Positions 12,238-22,890 of a stretch of DNA of 64,000 nucleotides are shown here, piece by piece. The translations under genes were made by a program, and so were the position numbers. This DNA is from Cliona cf. orientalis (taxonomy: Eukaryota; Porifera; Demospongiae; Clionaida; Clionaidae): assembly GCA_963930775.1 (NCBI GenBank), contig OZ005689.1, forward strand, positions 8,382,854 through 8,446,853, in the 5' to 3' direction. Under the pieces are notes generated by a model that saw only the letters and a list, made by a program, of their open reading frames with translations, did not search any database and was not told where the DNA came from. How positions within the stretch are numbered: the stretch's first letter is position 1; each line of letters opens with the position of its first letter.

Positions 12238-12689
12238 TATTTTAGATCTCCTGTACCACTACCATGAAGAGTACTCAGACACTCATGACAATTCAAACTT
12301 ATAAAAAGTTTGGGTAGCAATATCATTTTTATTGTAAGTAACCAGAAATTATCCATGATTTTGATCAGGTAAGTGATTTGTTGATAAAGTCATATTATTC
12401 TCTATGATTTGATTGAGAACAAGCACATATATACCAGGATAGTATATAACAGTATCTACAGTACTGGATACCGAGTGATGAATGTTTGGATAACTATTGA
12501 CATTAATTGGTAATGGAGAACATAAAATATTAATTTTATTACTGCTTTCATGTTGGCATGTTTTTCTAAGAATTATTTGATCCTCCAAACTTTTCAATCA
12601 ATAATAATTAGGGAATGGTCGAGGTTGATCAATTATCAAGAAATAAATGAGGCCACATAATATTACAATACTGGATACTATAGGTACAA

Positions 12690-13862
12690 TCTTGATTACT
12701 AAAATTGTCAGGATCCCCAGTAGTAGGTTAGTATACTTACTCTTGTATTGCTTATTCAACAGGTGGCCAAGATAGCGTTCTTTTTGTGGTTAGTAATACG
12801 TAGAAAGTCTCGCCAGTCAAAACCGTGACTAGACTAAGTGCATGTCATGTAAAAAGGCGAGCTGCAGCTGCTCTAGCAGCAGTACCTCTGGAGGCGGTGC
12901 ACGTTATCTGTAATGATAATAATGAACATGGTCAATTTTATTAATTTTATACATGTACTTGTTATAATTATATAATATTAATTCACTGCAAAAACCAGTG
13001 GGTCATATTGAGTAAACTATTAACATTAATTTTTACTCGAAAATTACGCATGGTGAGCTAAGGTCTAAAAAAATTTTAGTAGGTAGAGGGTGCACTAAAG
13101 ATAAGCTAGAAAAAACACATAATTCACTAAATTAGAGTAAAGGGCTGAGAAAAAAAATTTTCACCAAGCATGGAATGCATGGCTGTGGATCAAGTTTTAC
13201 TTGACACCACTGTAATTTATATTTCTGACATTTATCGAAACCGTTATACTTTGTAAACATGGAAAATTGTTCTTATCCACTTCAATAAAAAAAATTGTTA
13301 ATAATTTATCTAATTAACATTATGAACTATTTATGGTATGATGATACAATTGCTTTTGCTGGGTGTTCTGATTCTTATAGGCACATGAAAAGAAATTCAG
13401 GGATGTAGCATAAACAGAAGGGAAGTTATAAGGGCTAGAGTGACGAGAGGTGCGGAAATAGCAAAATTTATTGGGAAACTATATAAGAGTTAACTCCTAA
13501 CATGGCCATGGGTCATCTGAGTTGCACCAAGTTAGTCTTGTTTCTAGCATGTACATGCGAGTCAACAAAGAATGCTGACAAGAAATCATCAGATCCTTCC
13601 TTCACTTGCCATTGTTACGTGATGGTTCCGAAAAAAATGTGAATTACTTTAAGATAAGTTGTGTTTTTAGAACTTTGATTAGATAATGCCAAGTATAGAA
13701 AGCAATATTATGCTTATTGATCGATACTACGAACTGAACAATCAATGCAATCATGTAACAATGGTATATAGGTGTAGATGATTTCTTATTTATTTTGTTG
13801 ATTCGCATGTGACTAGAAGTGATTGCAACTGAGATAACCATTTTAGGGCTAATATGGCCCAC
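12690..13862. repeat. Left arm of large inverted duplication (partner 17985-20420)
   Basis: Nearly every segment of this arm recurs in reverse complement between 17985 and 20420. Examples are TGCTTATTCAACAGGTGGCC (from 12749), GGAGGCGGTGCACGTTA (from 12891), ATTCACTGCAAAAACCAGTG (from 12981) and TTGCCATTGTTACGTGATGG (from 13606). The left arm is uninterrupted and therefore records the pre-insertion state of the right arm. A short reading frame with RDFLRI and KKNAILATC ending at a GTAAGT-like site is present in both arms but has a TGA here, so I do not call a gene. Confidence 0.8.
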
Positions 13863-13920
13863 TAATATAATATAATTATGGTAACACCTGTTAATTATTT
13901 GTGTGCTGGTTCTTATACAC

Positions 13921-14990
13921 TGTCAAGCACACCTGCATTACAAAACACATTCCTCTCATAACTCAGTGTCTCCATGGTACAAAGCTATCAAATTGGCCTT
14001 ATAATTATTGACAGTGAATTCATGCACATATCAAATATATGTAATATTATAGTTAGCTACTGTAGCTACATATACAGTATAATAGTAAATTCATACTGTA
14101 TATGTACAATGTACTATATAATAGTGCATGCATGGCTATCAAAATTATATTTATAACATTCATATACACTGTTAGGCACACCTGCATTACAAAACACATT
14201 GAGTTTCCTCTCTTAACTCAGTGTCTCCATGGTACAAAACTATCAAATTGCTCTTTCGCAGTGAATTCATGCACATAAATTATCATACTGTAGCTACATA
14301 TATTATAGTATAGTAAATTCATATTGTATATGTACTATAATAATAGTGCATGGCTATCAAATAACATTCATATACTGTAACACTGTCAGGCACACCTGCA
14401 TGACAAAACGCATTGAGTTTCCTCTCTTAACACAGTGTCTCCATGGTACAAAACCGTATCAAATTGCTCTTTCACAGTGAATTCATGCACATATCAATTA
14501 TATAATTATACTGTAGCTACATAATAATAATATTATTATTAATAGTATAGTAAATTCATATTGTATATGGACTATAATAATAGTGCATGGCTATCAAATA
14601 ACATTCATATACTGTAACACTGTCAGGCACACCTGCATGACAAAACGCATTGAGTTTCCTCTCTTAACACAGTGTCTCCATGGTACAAAACCGTATCAAA
14701 TTGCTTTTTCACAGTGAATTCATGCACATATCAATTATATAATTATACTGTAGCTACATAATAATATTATAGTATAGTAAATTCATATTGTATAATTATG
14801 GACTATAATAATAGTGCATGGCTATCAAATAACATTCATATACTGTAACACTGTCAGGCACACTTGCATGCATGACAAAACGCATTCCTCTCATAATTCA
14901 GTGTGTGGTACTACATGGCTATCAAATTGCTCTTAATTATATTCACAATGAATTCATGCACATGTCAATTTTGCTATATTTTTATATTTA
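13921..14990. repeat. Tandem satellite, about 230-bp monomer, five copies
   Basis: Units begin at TGTYARGCACACCTGCAT near 13921, 14170, 14384, 14621 and 14852, giving spacings of 249, 214, 237 and 231 bp. Each has CAGTGTCTCCATGGTACAAA, then GTGAATTCATGCACAT, then an AT-rich stretch ending GTGCATGGCTATCAAAT. Copies 3 and 4 are almost identical, consistent with recent unequal exchange. No conserved reading frame was seen. Confidence 0.9.
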
Positions 14991-14999
14991 TTATAGTGT

Positions 15000-15624
15000 T
15001 ATACCATACAGCTTTCTGATTGGGGAGAGGGCAGGAGGGGAGAGGGGAAAGAATTAAAGCCTACATGGTATCCACTGCATGCGCACACACTACATTTTGG
15101 TATATAATTGGCATTATGATAGTATAATATAAGCCTATAATAGAAAGGTTAAGAGTTACTTTGATAAAACAAGAAGACATCTTGTGATTTTTTACCTCCA
15201 TCCATGGTAGCTATAATATTACTATGCATGGTACAGCTGCAGACTGGACACACACGATTGTTGCTTACATAAAGCTAGCTGCAGGGATCTTTATTACATC
15301 CTTATCCCCAAAATTTGGCTATATCATTGATGACATTCATGTATGCAGCATCGAATAACTATTATTATAATATTATCTTAAAATGTCTCAATGTATAACG
15401 CATTATTATAAATACAATATAATATATTATTATAATAATCAATAGCTATAATAATACAATCTGTTAGTAAGTAATATTAGTATGTATAATAATATTTATT
15501 ATTGTACCAAATATTATAATAGTGGATACATGCAATCTAGAAAATGGTCTTTAAATTACGGCATACATTATATATATAATAACAGACTCAGTCTTAGACT
15601 AGCTGGACTTATACATAATAATTA
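15000..15624. other. AT-rich intergenic sequence
   Basis: Consists largely of ATTATAATA-type runs downstream (3') of the minus-strand membrane-protein gene. Nothing coding or transposon-like recognised. Confidence 0.5.
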
Positions 15625-17234
15625 TTATGTGTTATTCATTCTCACTCTGTAAACTTTCTCTGGTTGCTCCAAAAACTTGTAAGTTATCAGGCCAACGAAG
15701 AATGTAGTCAATAGCTGGAGAAGACTTTGGAGTTGGTGTGGTATGTCATCGATGGCATCTTTGATAGGAATATAGATGTAGAGGAATGTGCATAAAATTT
15801 GGAGTCCAAGTATTACCACAAACATAGATGCAACAGAAAGAATAGTACAACACTTTGATTTCCTTTTTTTGAAACATAGAACCAATACTTTCTTCAGTAC
15901 AACCAAATAAATGAACATAAACATTGCATAATATATGGTAACACCTGTTGCATGGTATGGATCATTAATGAACGCAATTGTAATATAGAGTGAATGGTTG
16001 GTGAAAGTGCAAGCCACTACTGATACAGAAAACGATACCATACTCTCTAACACAGAATTTAAACGAGATGAGTTGGACCTGCGTTTGTATACTGATATGC
16101 TAATGATTACAAGTACTATTGAGGGCAAACAAGTATTGAAGGTAAATATAAAAACTGGGAGTGTTAGAAGAGCACCGATGTAGTACTCAGCTACATCGGA
16201 GGGAATCTTATAGGTATAAAAATTAGCTGCCAAACTAACAGCAATCACATAGACAAAGAATGCTGTACACACTATAGTAATGCTTATCTTGATAGCCAAC
16301 CCATCCTCATCACTTCCAAGATAATTGAGAATTGTATCTCGATGCTGGACGATGACGAAAGCAATAATACTATTTCCAATAAGTGATAAGAGAAAGGTAT
16401 ACCAAATTATTACAACAGATATACGATTCACAGTATAAACATTTTTAATTTTCTCAGCATTAGCTCCTCTACCGGCAGTATATTCATCAACTAGTCGAGG
16501 AGTAGCACTCTGAGTTGCAGCATAGGCTTTGAGCTGTAGAAATAAAAAAAAACAGCATCATATCACAGTCATTGTAAGGTTAGACATTATGATATAATTG
16601 TACGAATATTAACATAATTGTATATTAATTATTATAGCTTGTAAGATTTAATACTTATTTATTTATAATTGATAACCAGCTAGCTATAATAGATCTGATA
16701 TAATAATTATGTGTTCTTCATTGCATGATGAATCAAATCGCAGTATGCTATTATGGTGATCAGGAAAAAATTCTTAATGATCCTTTTTATTAACCCACAA
16801 GCACAACTTACTAAGTAAGTTAACATCTCAAAGTATTCAGGTTTAGCTTGTTTACATTCAGAGGGTAGTGTGAGGGAAACGCTACTGCTGTGGTAGGCTG
16901 GAGTTCCAAAGAAGAGTGAAAGAAATTGAAATATTTCTAGTGGTACAATAAAGAAAGAAGATTTCAATGTCCAGAAATAGGTGAAAGTAGTGTTGCTGTC
17001 TTCAAAGTAATATTTTACTATCACAAACACTGGAGGATGATTATTTGGTGGGAAAAACGTTTCGAGTAGACTGAAAATGTTATCATTATCATGAACTACA
17101 TTTTTAACTAAAGTTTGGTAGCATTCACTGCAAGTTGCATTGGCTGTAGTACAGTTGGTTTGCGTATCAATTCCATAGCTGACTCGTGCCTGAAAGCTAA
17201 ATAGTAAAACACATAATACAGTTATAAATCTCAT
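15625..17234 (-). CDS. Unassigned seven-pass-like membrane protein with signal peptide
   Basis: Two exons: 17234-16812 and 16533-15625. The join uses a GTAAGT donor and a TTTCTACAG acceptor, both phase 0, across a 278-bp intron, giving about 443 residues. The N terminus MRFITVLCVLLFSFQARVSYG is a clear signal peptide, followed by an extracellular domain with NCTTANATCSECY and FFPPNNHPPVFVIVKY and several N-glycosylation sites. The second exon holds seven hydrophobic stretches, starting ISVVIIWYTFLLSLIGNSII, IKISITIVCTAFFVYVIAV, LLTLPVFIFTFNTCLPSIVL and so on to LLQLLTTFFVGLITYKFL, with a short basic C-terminal tail. It lacks the DRY, NPxxY or class C signatures I would need to call a GPCR. 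The frame is open throughout. I do not recognise the family. Confidence 0.7.
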
Positions 17235-17387
17235 CTTTACTTCGGACAGTCACTTTCTAGAAATGACTCAGACACTCTCACCACCCAGTTTAAGCAATGC
17301 CAATTATAGTGGTCGCGTGCATGCGCAAGGGGCAAAGTGATCTTTATCGTCACGAAAATCGCCTGATTTTAATTTAACCACACCCAT

Positions 17388-17737
17388 TGCAGTGGCGGAT
17401 CCAGGATTTCTAAAAGGGGGATTGTAGTACACTCTTGCGCGCGCGAATTTTGAGAAGCCACACCCACTTTGGGGTAAAACCACGCCCATTTTCGATCGTT
17501 TTTGAGACAAACTGCCAGCTCTGCCAGTCCAATCGATCCGTTTTCGAACGAATTTTCTTCTAAAGCATTCTAAGGTGAGCCATAGTAGGAGTTTTCTTAG
17601 TTCTATAGCCAGAAAGGGGGGTTCCATTTTAATTAGTTCATCATCAGTACTGTTTAGTGTTAGATGCAGCCCAAAGGGGGGTACACTTGCACCCCCCTTA
17701 CCCCCCCCCCCCCCCCCCCCCTGGATCCACCACTGCA
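17388..17737. mobile_element. MITE with GCAGTGGNGGATCCAGG termini
   Basis: Termini TGCAGTGGCGGATCCAGG (17388) and its near-perfect complement CCTGGATCCACCACTGCA (to 17737) enclose about 350 bp with a poly-C tract at 17700-17721. CAGTGGCGGATCCAG-type ends are frequent in animal hAT-like MITEs; I could not settle the target duplication. An open frame of about 218 codons across it on the minus strand is accidental. Confidence 0.7.
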
Positions 17738-17815
17738 TGATTGAGTGATCACTGGCGGAATCATGTGACAAAAAATTTATTTCCGTTCCTGAGATCGAGT
17801 GAACAAAGCGAATCC

Positions 17816-17848
17816 TAGCCTCGTACCCAGGCCCTGGGTACGAGGCTA
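17816..17848. repeat. Perfect hairpin TAGCCTCGTACCCAG
   Basis: TAGCCTCGTACCCAG at 17816-17830 is followed after 3 nt by its exact complement at 17834-17848. Related hairpins occur at 47805-47895 and 47944-48000, with a single end at 53444-53460. They look like minimal foldback elements of one family. Confidence 0.75.
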
Positions 17849-18181
17849 AGCGAATCCCAGTATGAAAAAAATAAATAACGGCAAAAAACTGCATGTTCTG
17901 GAATGTGCCACCGGATGTACTTCCTGGATCTGCAACGGTTGTACCGAGGATTGCAGGCAAGGCAGGTTGGTGGAGAAAAATTTTTTTTGTGAATCAACAA
18001 AATGCTGATAAGAAATCACCTACACCTATGTGCCATTGTTCCATGATAATGATTGTTCAGTCCGTAGTATACTGCTTTCTATACTTGGCATTATCTAATC
18101 AAAGTTCTGAAAATATAACTTATCTTAAAATAATTCATATATTTTTTCGGAACTATCACGTAACAATGGCAAGTGAAGGAA

Positions 18182-18807
18182 CTCAGGTTGTCTAAGGACT
18201 GGGACACCCATTCAGACTCATGATTTTAGGCTGTATCTTTGCTTGTTTAGACAACATGATATGGACAAGAAAGTTGCACCATTATGTAGAGCAACCATTT
18301 CTCTAACCGCAAACTAATTTATAGCCACGCCCACTAATTAGTTACCTCCTGGTGACGTCATGAGTAATGGCTATTCTGAACATAAAATCGCCAAAGGCGG
18401 CGGTGAAGATCAGCCTGGACGACTGTTTCTCCAGGCCTTAGATAATATTCATATGCCTAACTAATAAATATCACGGGGGCAAGTCGATCTGTCATACTAC
18501 TAAGCTAGAATACCACGAAGTGTGATAAATGTACCGATCTTGGAGGGCTATTTACCTGAATATCTCCCGTCCCGTTGAACAGCTCTTCTTGCCCCCGGGT
18601 AGTAGGGCTTAAAATCGACGTTATTCGCTTTGTGCAACGGAGATATCTTCGTAGCTAAGCGTCTTCATCGCCGCCTCAGCGACTCTCAGCCTTTATACAG
18701 CTACTCTATGGCCATGATCGTGATCATGTGACTGAATATATTGCTAGGTATATCGCGCACGTGATCCCGCTCGCGCGTGCGCGTACCCAGTCCTTAGACT
18801 ACCTGAG
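18182..18807. mobile_element. TIR element, CTCAGGTWGTCTAAGGACTG ends
   Basis: A 22-bp inverted repeat starting CTCAGGT and ending AAGGACTGGG bounds 626 bp. The uninterrupted left arm of the inverted duplication reads GTGAAGGAAGGATCTG across this site. Here the flanks read GTGAAGGAA and AAGGATCTG, implying a 2-bp (AA) duplication. A relative with similar ends sits at 41919-42584. No transposase frame inside. Confidence 0.8.
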
Positions 18808-18975
18808 AAGGATCTGATGATTTCTTGTTAGCATTCTTTGTTGACTCGCATGTGCATGCTAGAGAAACAAGACTAACTTGGTGCAACTCAGATGACCCAT
18901 GGCCATGTTAGGGGTTAATATACTTAATATGACCCACTGGTTTTTGCAGTGAATTAATATTTACAATAATAATAT

Positions 18976-19531
18976 TAGGCCAAACAAACTTAATTACTAG
19001 TTTCTCAGGCTTTCAAATTTCAAAACCCATGCGGGAGGCGGCTTTTTATTTTATTTTTTAATGAAAAATGGGCGTGGCGCTAGTGGCCACGCCCATTTTC
19101 GCTAGTGCTACACGTGGTTGATACACAAGCTAGTGCTGAAATACGAGTATTGAAGTCCAATCAGAAAGAATGTCTAGCCTAACAATCAAGTTTAGCTTTC
19201 TATTTAGTAGAGAAAAGTTTCATCAGTCGTACTAACCTTGTAGTGACAAGTTTAGCCTGCACCAGATGACGTCATCATCTTTGAAGAAAATAGCTAGCTA
19301 GCTGCTGGCTGAGTACCACTTTCACGGAGACTTCAGTTGTGAGATGTCAAACAAACAGTCTCGAGATGCCAGAAAACAGTTAGTTTCATAAACTCTTTAC
19401 CAATTTTTGTCTGTTAATTTAATTAATTAACACGTGACTGCTCACGTGAAAAATAAATAAAAAAGTCTTACTTTCTCAAAATTTGATGCGGGCGGGCCTG
19501 AGAAACTATTAATTAACTTTGCTTGGCCTTA
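18976..19531. mobile_element. TIR element, TAGGCCAARCAAA family, copy 1
   Basis: Inverted ends of about 35 bp begin TAGGCCAAACAAACTTAATT and include TAGTTTCTCAGG; the right end reads CCTGAGAAACTATTAATTAA then CTTTGCTTGGCCTTA. A second member lies at 60139-60400. Absent from the corresponding place in the left arm near 12970, which confirms insertion. Confidence 0.8.
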
Positions 19532-19587
19532 TAGCTAATTATAACAAGTACATGTATAAAATGAATAAAATTGACCATGTTCATTTA

Positions 19588-20226
19588 CAGTGGACTCTCT
19601 ATTAACGGACACTCCCAATAACGGACCTCTACCAAATAACGGACACTGCTATATGTACCAACCGATATCTCCATATGTTTAATACAGTAGCAGCACCTGA
19701 ATAGCGGACAACCTCCGAATTCCGGATAACGGACACAGCAGCTTGCACGAAGTAATACAGTACTATGCAAAAAACGTTCCGACTAACGGACGGCGGTGGG
19801 TGTGGCTAACCCCGCCCACGACCGTCTTACATGCAGTTCGTGGCATTATTAGCAATCTGTACAAAAATAATAAGACGACAATACATGTAGATACTAAAAA
19901 ACGGTAGTACTTAGTCTAGCTATAGTAATGACAACAGCCACTGCTTTACTTGCTCGAATGACAAGTAGCTAGCCATTCGTCCACCATGACACAATTGACA
20001 CTTGTCTAGTAGATTACTTCCTTGAAACATACTGAATAGTGCAATACAATGTCATGAAAACACTTGAGTATGTCATGAATTTCTTTATAACAATGAACTA
20101 TTGACTATAAAATTAATATTAGATGAAGTGGGGGGTGACTAAGGTAAACACCCCAATAAAGGACATACCCCGAATAAAGGACAGAAGCCTATGTACCAAG
20201 GTGTCCGTTATTCGGAGAGTCCACTG
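19588..20226. mobile_element. Tigger/pogo-like MITE with TA duplications
   Basis: Termini CAGTGGACTCTCTATTAACG and the complement of CGTTATTCGGAGAGTCCACTG are flanked by TA at 19586-19587 and 20227-20228. Subterminal AACGGAC repeats occur at both ends. CAGTGGACTCTC-like ends with TA targets are typical of pogo/Tigger-derived elements. The empty site is visible in the left arm near 12915 (ATCTGTAATGAT). No transposase is encoded. Confidence 0.8.
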
Positions 20227-20849
20227 TATTATTATTATTACAATTAACGTGCATGCTCCGCCTCCGGAGGTAAGCAGCTGCAGTGCGCCTTTTTACATGA
20301 CATGCACTAGTCACAGTTTTGACAGGCGAGATTTTCTACGTATCCGCAAAAAGAACGCTATCTTGGCCACCTGTCGAATAAGCAATACCAGAGTAAGTGC
20401 CTACTACTGGGGGTCATGACACTTTTCAGAGTTCATAGGAAGCCATTCTTCAAGTTTTAGCACTTCAGGTGGATTTGAGCGTGGCTAGTCGGTGAACTTG
20501 TGACTTGATTCAATGTTCATCAGTCCACTAGAGTTGAGCTGAGAGGTTCGCTGATGTACCACTGCCACACAGTCAGTGGAAGAATTATCCAGGAAGGTAC
20601 ATGTGATACAAACACCAGCAGAGGTTTGATCCAGCCTGTACTCAATAGCTGGTGATGGGCGGTCTCCAACTGGTCCTGCAGGCATGATTAATAATTGCAA
20701 AGTCTCTAATTATTGTATATTGAATAGTGGAACTCCAAAAAAGGTATTGATTACTATTATGTGATCACATATTAATTAGTAATCATCACTATGTCAGAAA
20801 GGATGTACCTGCCCTATATATACATACGCTTGCATTATACAATTGTCTG

Positions 20850-20942
20850 TATAATAACCATATCTGCGTGGAACTCGCTACCCTTAGATACTGCTTCTGC
20901 CTCAACTATCTCCTCCTTTAAGACTGCTATAAAACACTAACT
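20850..20942 (+). pseudogene. LINE ORF2 C-terminal remnant
   Basis: The plus strand reads SAWNSLPLDTASASTISSFK then TAIKH and a stop, the conserved tail found after the RT domain of CR1/jockey-like non-LTR elements (compare QWNSLPHYVLSSPSLPCFKS at 47.1 kb). Only the last 30 or so codons remain, in an intron of Ig/FN3 gene 3. Confidence 0.65.
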
Positions 20943-21109
20943 CATTCACTATAATCATTGTTATTGTTTTCTTTGGTTGCATGCCCGTAATAGCTATTAG
21001 CTAATTCATGTAACCCCTGCATTACCCTGCAGAAATTTCATAAATTACATTACACAACAAGTAGAAAAAAAAAGCAAACTTAAATAATTAAATAATTAAA
21101 TAATCTAAT

Positions 21110-21400
21110 TCATGGGGGGTTTGGAAGCACTTGGGGGGATAATTTTTACATGGGCACGCAGAATGGGTCTAAAATAGAATTTTGATGGCGGAAAATTTTG
21201 ATTCACACCTTACAATTAAAGTTATGGCCCTTTGAAGTTTCCCCATATGTTTGTATAGGAAGCCATGCATTTGCAATGTTTCCGCCCACGCGCTACGTGA
21301 GGGGCGGGGCTACGCGCGCACATAGACTTGACGACCTTTACCCAATTTGGCCAAAATTGGAGTATAGGCTGCCTGCTTGCATTGTATGGCTCTACTAAGC
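21110..21400. repeat. Dispersed repeat, inverted copy of 55735-55990
   Basis: Shares, in opposite orientation, AAGTTTCCCCATATGTTTGT, GTTTCCGCCCACGCGCTACG, TGAGGGGCGGGGC and AGGCTGCCTGCTTGCATTGT with the copy at 55.7-56.0 kb. No matched termini worked out and no coding capacity. Confidence 0.7.
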
Positions 21401-22689
21401 ATCCAGCTCAACTATATCGTGGTTTCCGGACAATTTCTTTTCTGCTTGTTGTGTGGTCTCCTTGTAAAAAAATAAAAATAAAATAAAATAAATAAATTGT
21501 AGCACTATATATAGATGCTTGTGTCCATCTTCTATAAATTATGGATTAGAGCATTAAATTTTATAGAACTGTTGACCTTTGGGCCATACGTGCTCCACAG
21601 TATACCGTATAGCGGGAAGCTTTCGAGGGAGAAAATCTTCACGAATTTCGTGATTTTACAGCTACTGATGAAAGATTTCTCCATGAAATTTAGGCATTCC
21701 ACACACATTATGCAATCAGTTTAACATTCTGTGAAAGTTTTCTCCTTTGAAAATTTCTCGCCATACAGTATCTTCTTATCTTATATACATTCTATATATA
21801 TATCTGCATTGCTTTTGTAGCATCCTGAAATACTAGTAGTAATACTGAGAATGGGTGTAGTATACAGGTAGTCTGCCAGGAGTATCACATAGCCTCATCT
21901 TAGGCTTCCTAGGGAGCCCAGTACTAGCAGGCAAGCTCAACATTTACATGACTAACCATTCCTGATAGAGGTTCTTCTTGGTTTTGTAGCTGCCTGATGA
22001 AAGGGTAGACCATCCTCACTGACCACGAATACAGACACAGTGTACTGGTCTCCAGACAACCCTGAGATGACACCATCAATCCCATTCCCACTATCTCTTG
22101 AAATCAAGTGATGCTCAGAGTAACAACAGCGACGAGTACACCAGTTGTCATAGACTCCTGAATGAACTATCCAGTCACTCGGATTTGACCAGGAATACGG
22201 GAGGAAACTGAGACATTCTGAATGTCATGGGTACCTACATGTATATTACATATTATATACACAGACACACGCAAGTTTTATAGCATATTATACGAGAACT
22301 GGACAATATGCAGTATCATTGATAAAAAAAGAAGAGTAACAAGTATAAAAAACAATTGAATAAAATTGAAGGATGAAGTAGGGATGATAGTGCTAAAAAG
22401 TACATAAACAAGATTTGTAGGGATAACGTATCACATCTACTATACATCCCTATGCTTGTTTTTGGAGTAGCTAAGGGGACAGCATTAAATTAATTTTCCA
22501 CATGCATAGAGATAAATTAATTGAGTATCCCCCTTCACAAGTTCACGAGTCATAAACATTCAATGACCTGCAGGCTCTCCGAGTGGTCTGGGGATGAGCT
22601 AGGCTACGGAACGTGAAATTCTCCGACAAGCATAAAGTCGAAAATACTTCAAAGGGTATTCTAGCACTAACAGGTTGATGGCTGAGTAT

Positions 22690-22890
22690 TGGTCGCTATC
22701 TAAAGTCTCTCAGAAAGTCATGAAGACTAAATTGCGTAGTGTGAAATTGATAGTTGTGGATGAAATATCCATGGTGTCCAGTCTCACATTGACGTACATG
22801 CATTTGAGACTGGTATAGCTGTTTAGTGACGATGAGTGGTTTGGTTGTAGGAATATGATGTTTATTGGAGATCTACTTGTAGCACGATTC
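22690..22890 (+). pseudogene. PIF1-like (Helitron-type) helicase fragment
   Basis: The plus strand reads SKVSQKVMKTKLRSVKLIVV then DEISMVSSLTLTYMHLRL, an in-frame TAG, and EWFGCRNMMFIGDLL. The VDEISMVS box followed by FIGDLL is the Walker B and following motif of PIF1-family helicases found in Helitrons and in PIF1-like genes. It is a fragment with a stop inside an intron of Ig/FN3 gene 3. Confidence 0.75.

Larger units (their letters stand above)
17985..20420. repeat. Right arm of large inverted duplication, interrupted by TEs
   Basis: This is the reverse complement of 12690-13862 broken by three insertions: 18182-18807, 18976-19531 and 19588-20226. Removing them restores collinearity with the left arm. 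Ig/FN3 gene 3 is truncated immediately outside this arm at about 20490, so the rearrangement that created the inverted pair may have removed that gene's 3' exons. Confidence 0.8.

Noticed and set aside
13921-14990. CRISPR-like array
   Set aside because: Monomers are about 230 bp and continuous, with no short repeat/unique spacer alternation, in a eukaryotic context.
17304-17960. 218-codon minus-strand frame
   Set aside because: It crosses a MITE and its poly-C tract (glycine run) and the hairpin at 17816. No conserved motif or splice logic.
20123-20419. Possible exon with RRDFLRIRKKNAILATC in the inverted duplication
   Set aside because: The other arm has a TGA in the same frame, and the rest of the reading frame crosses a Tigger-like element end. 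Not enough to call a gene.
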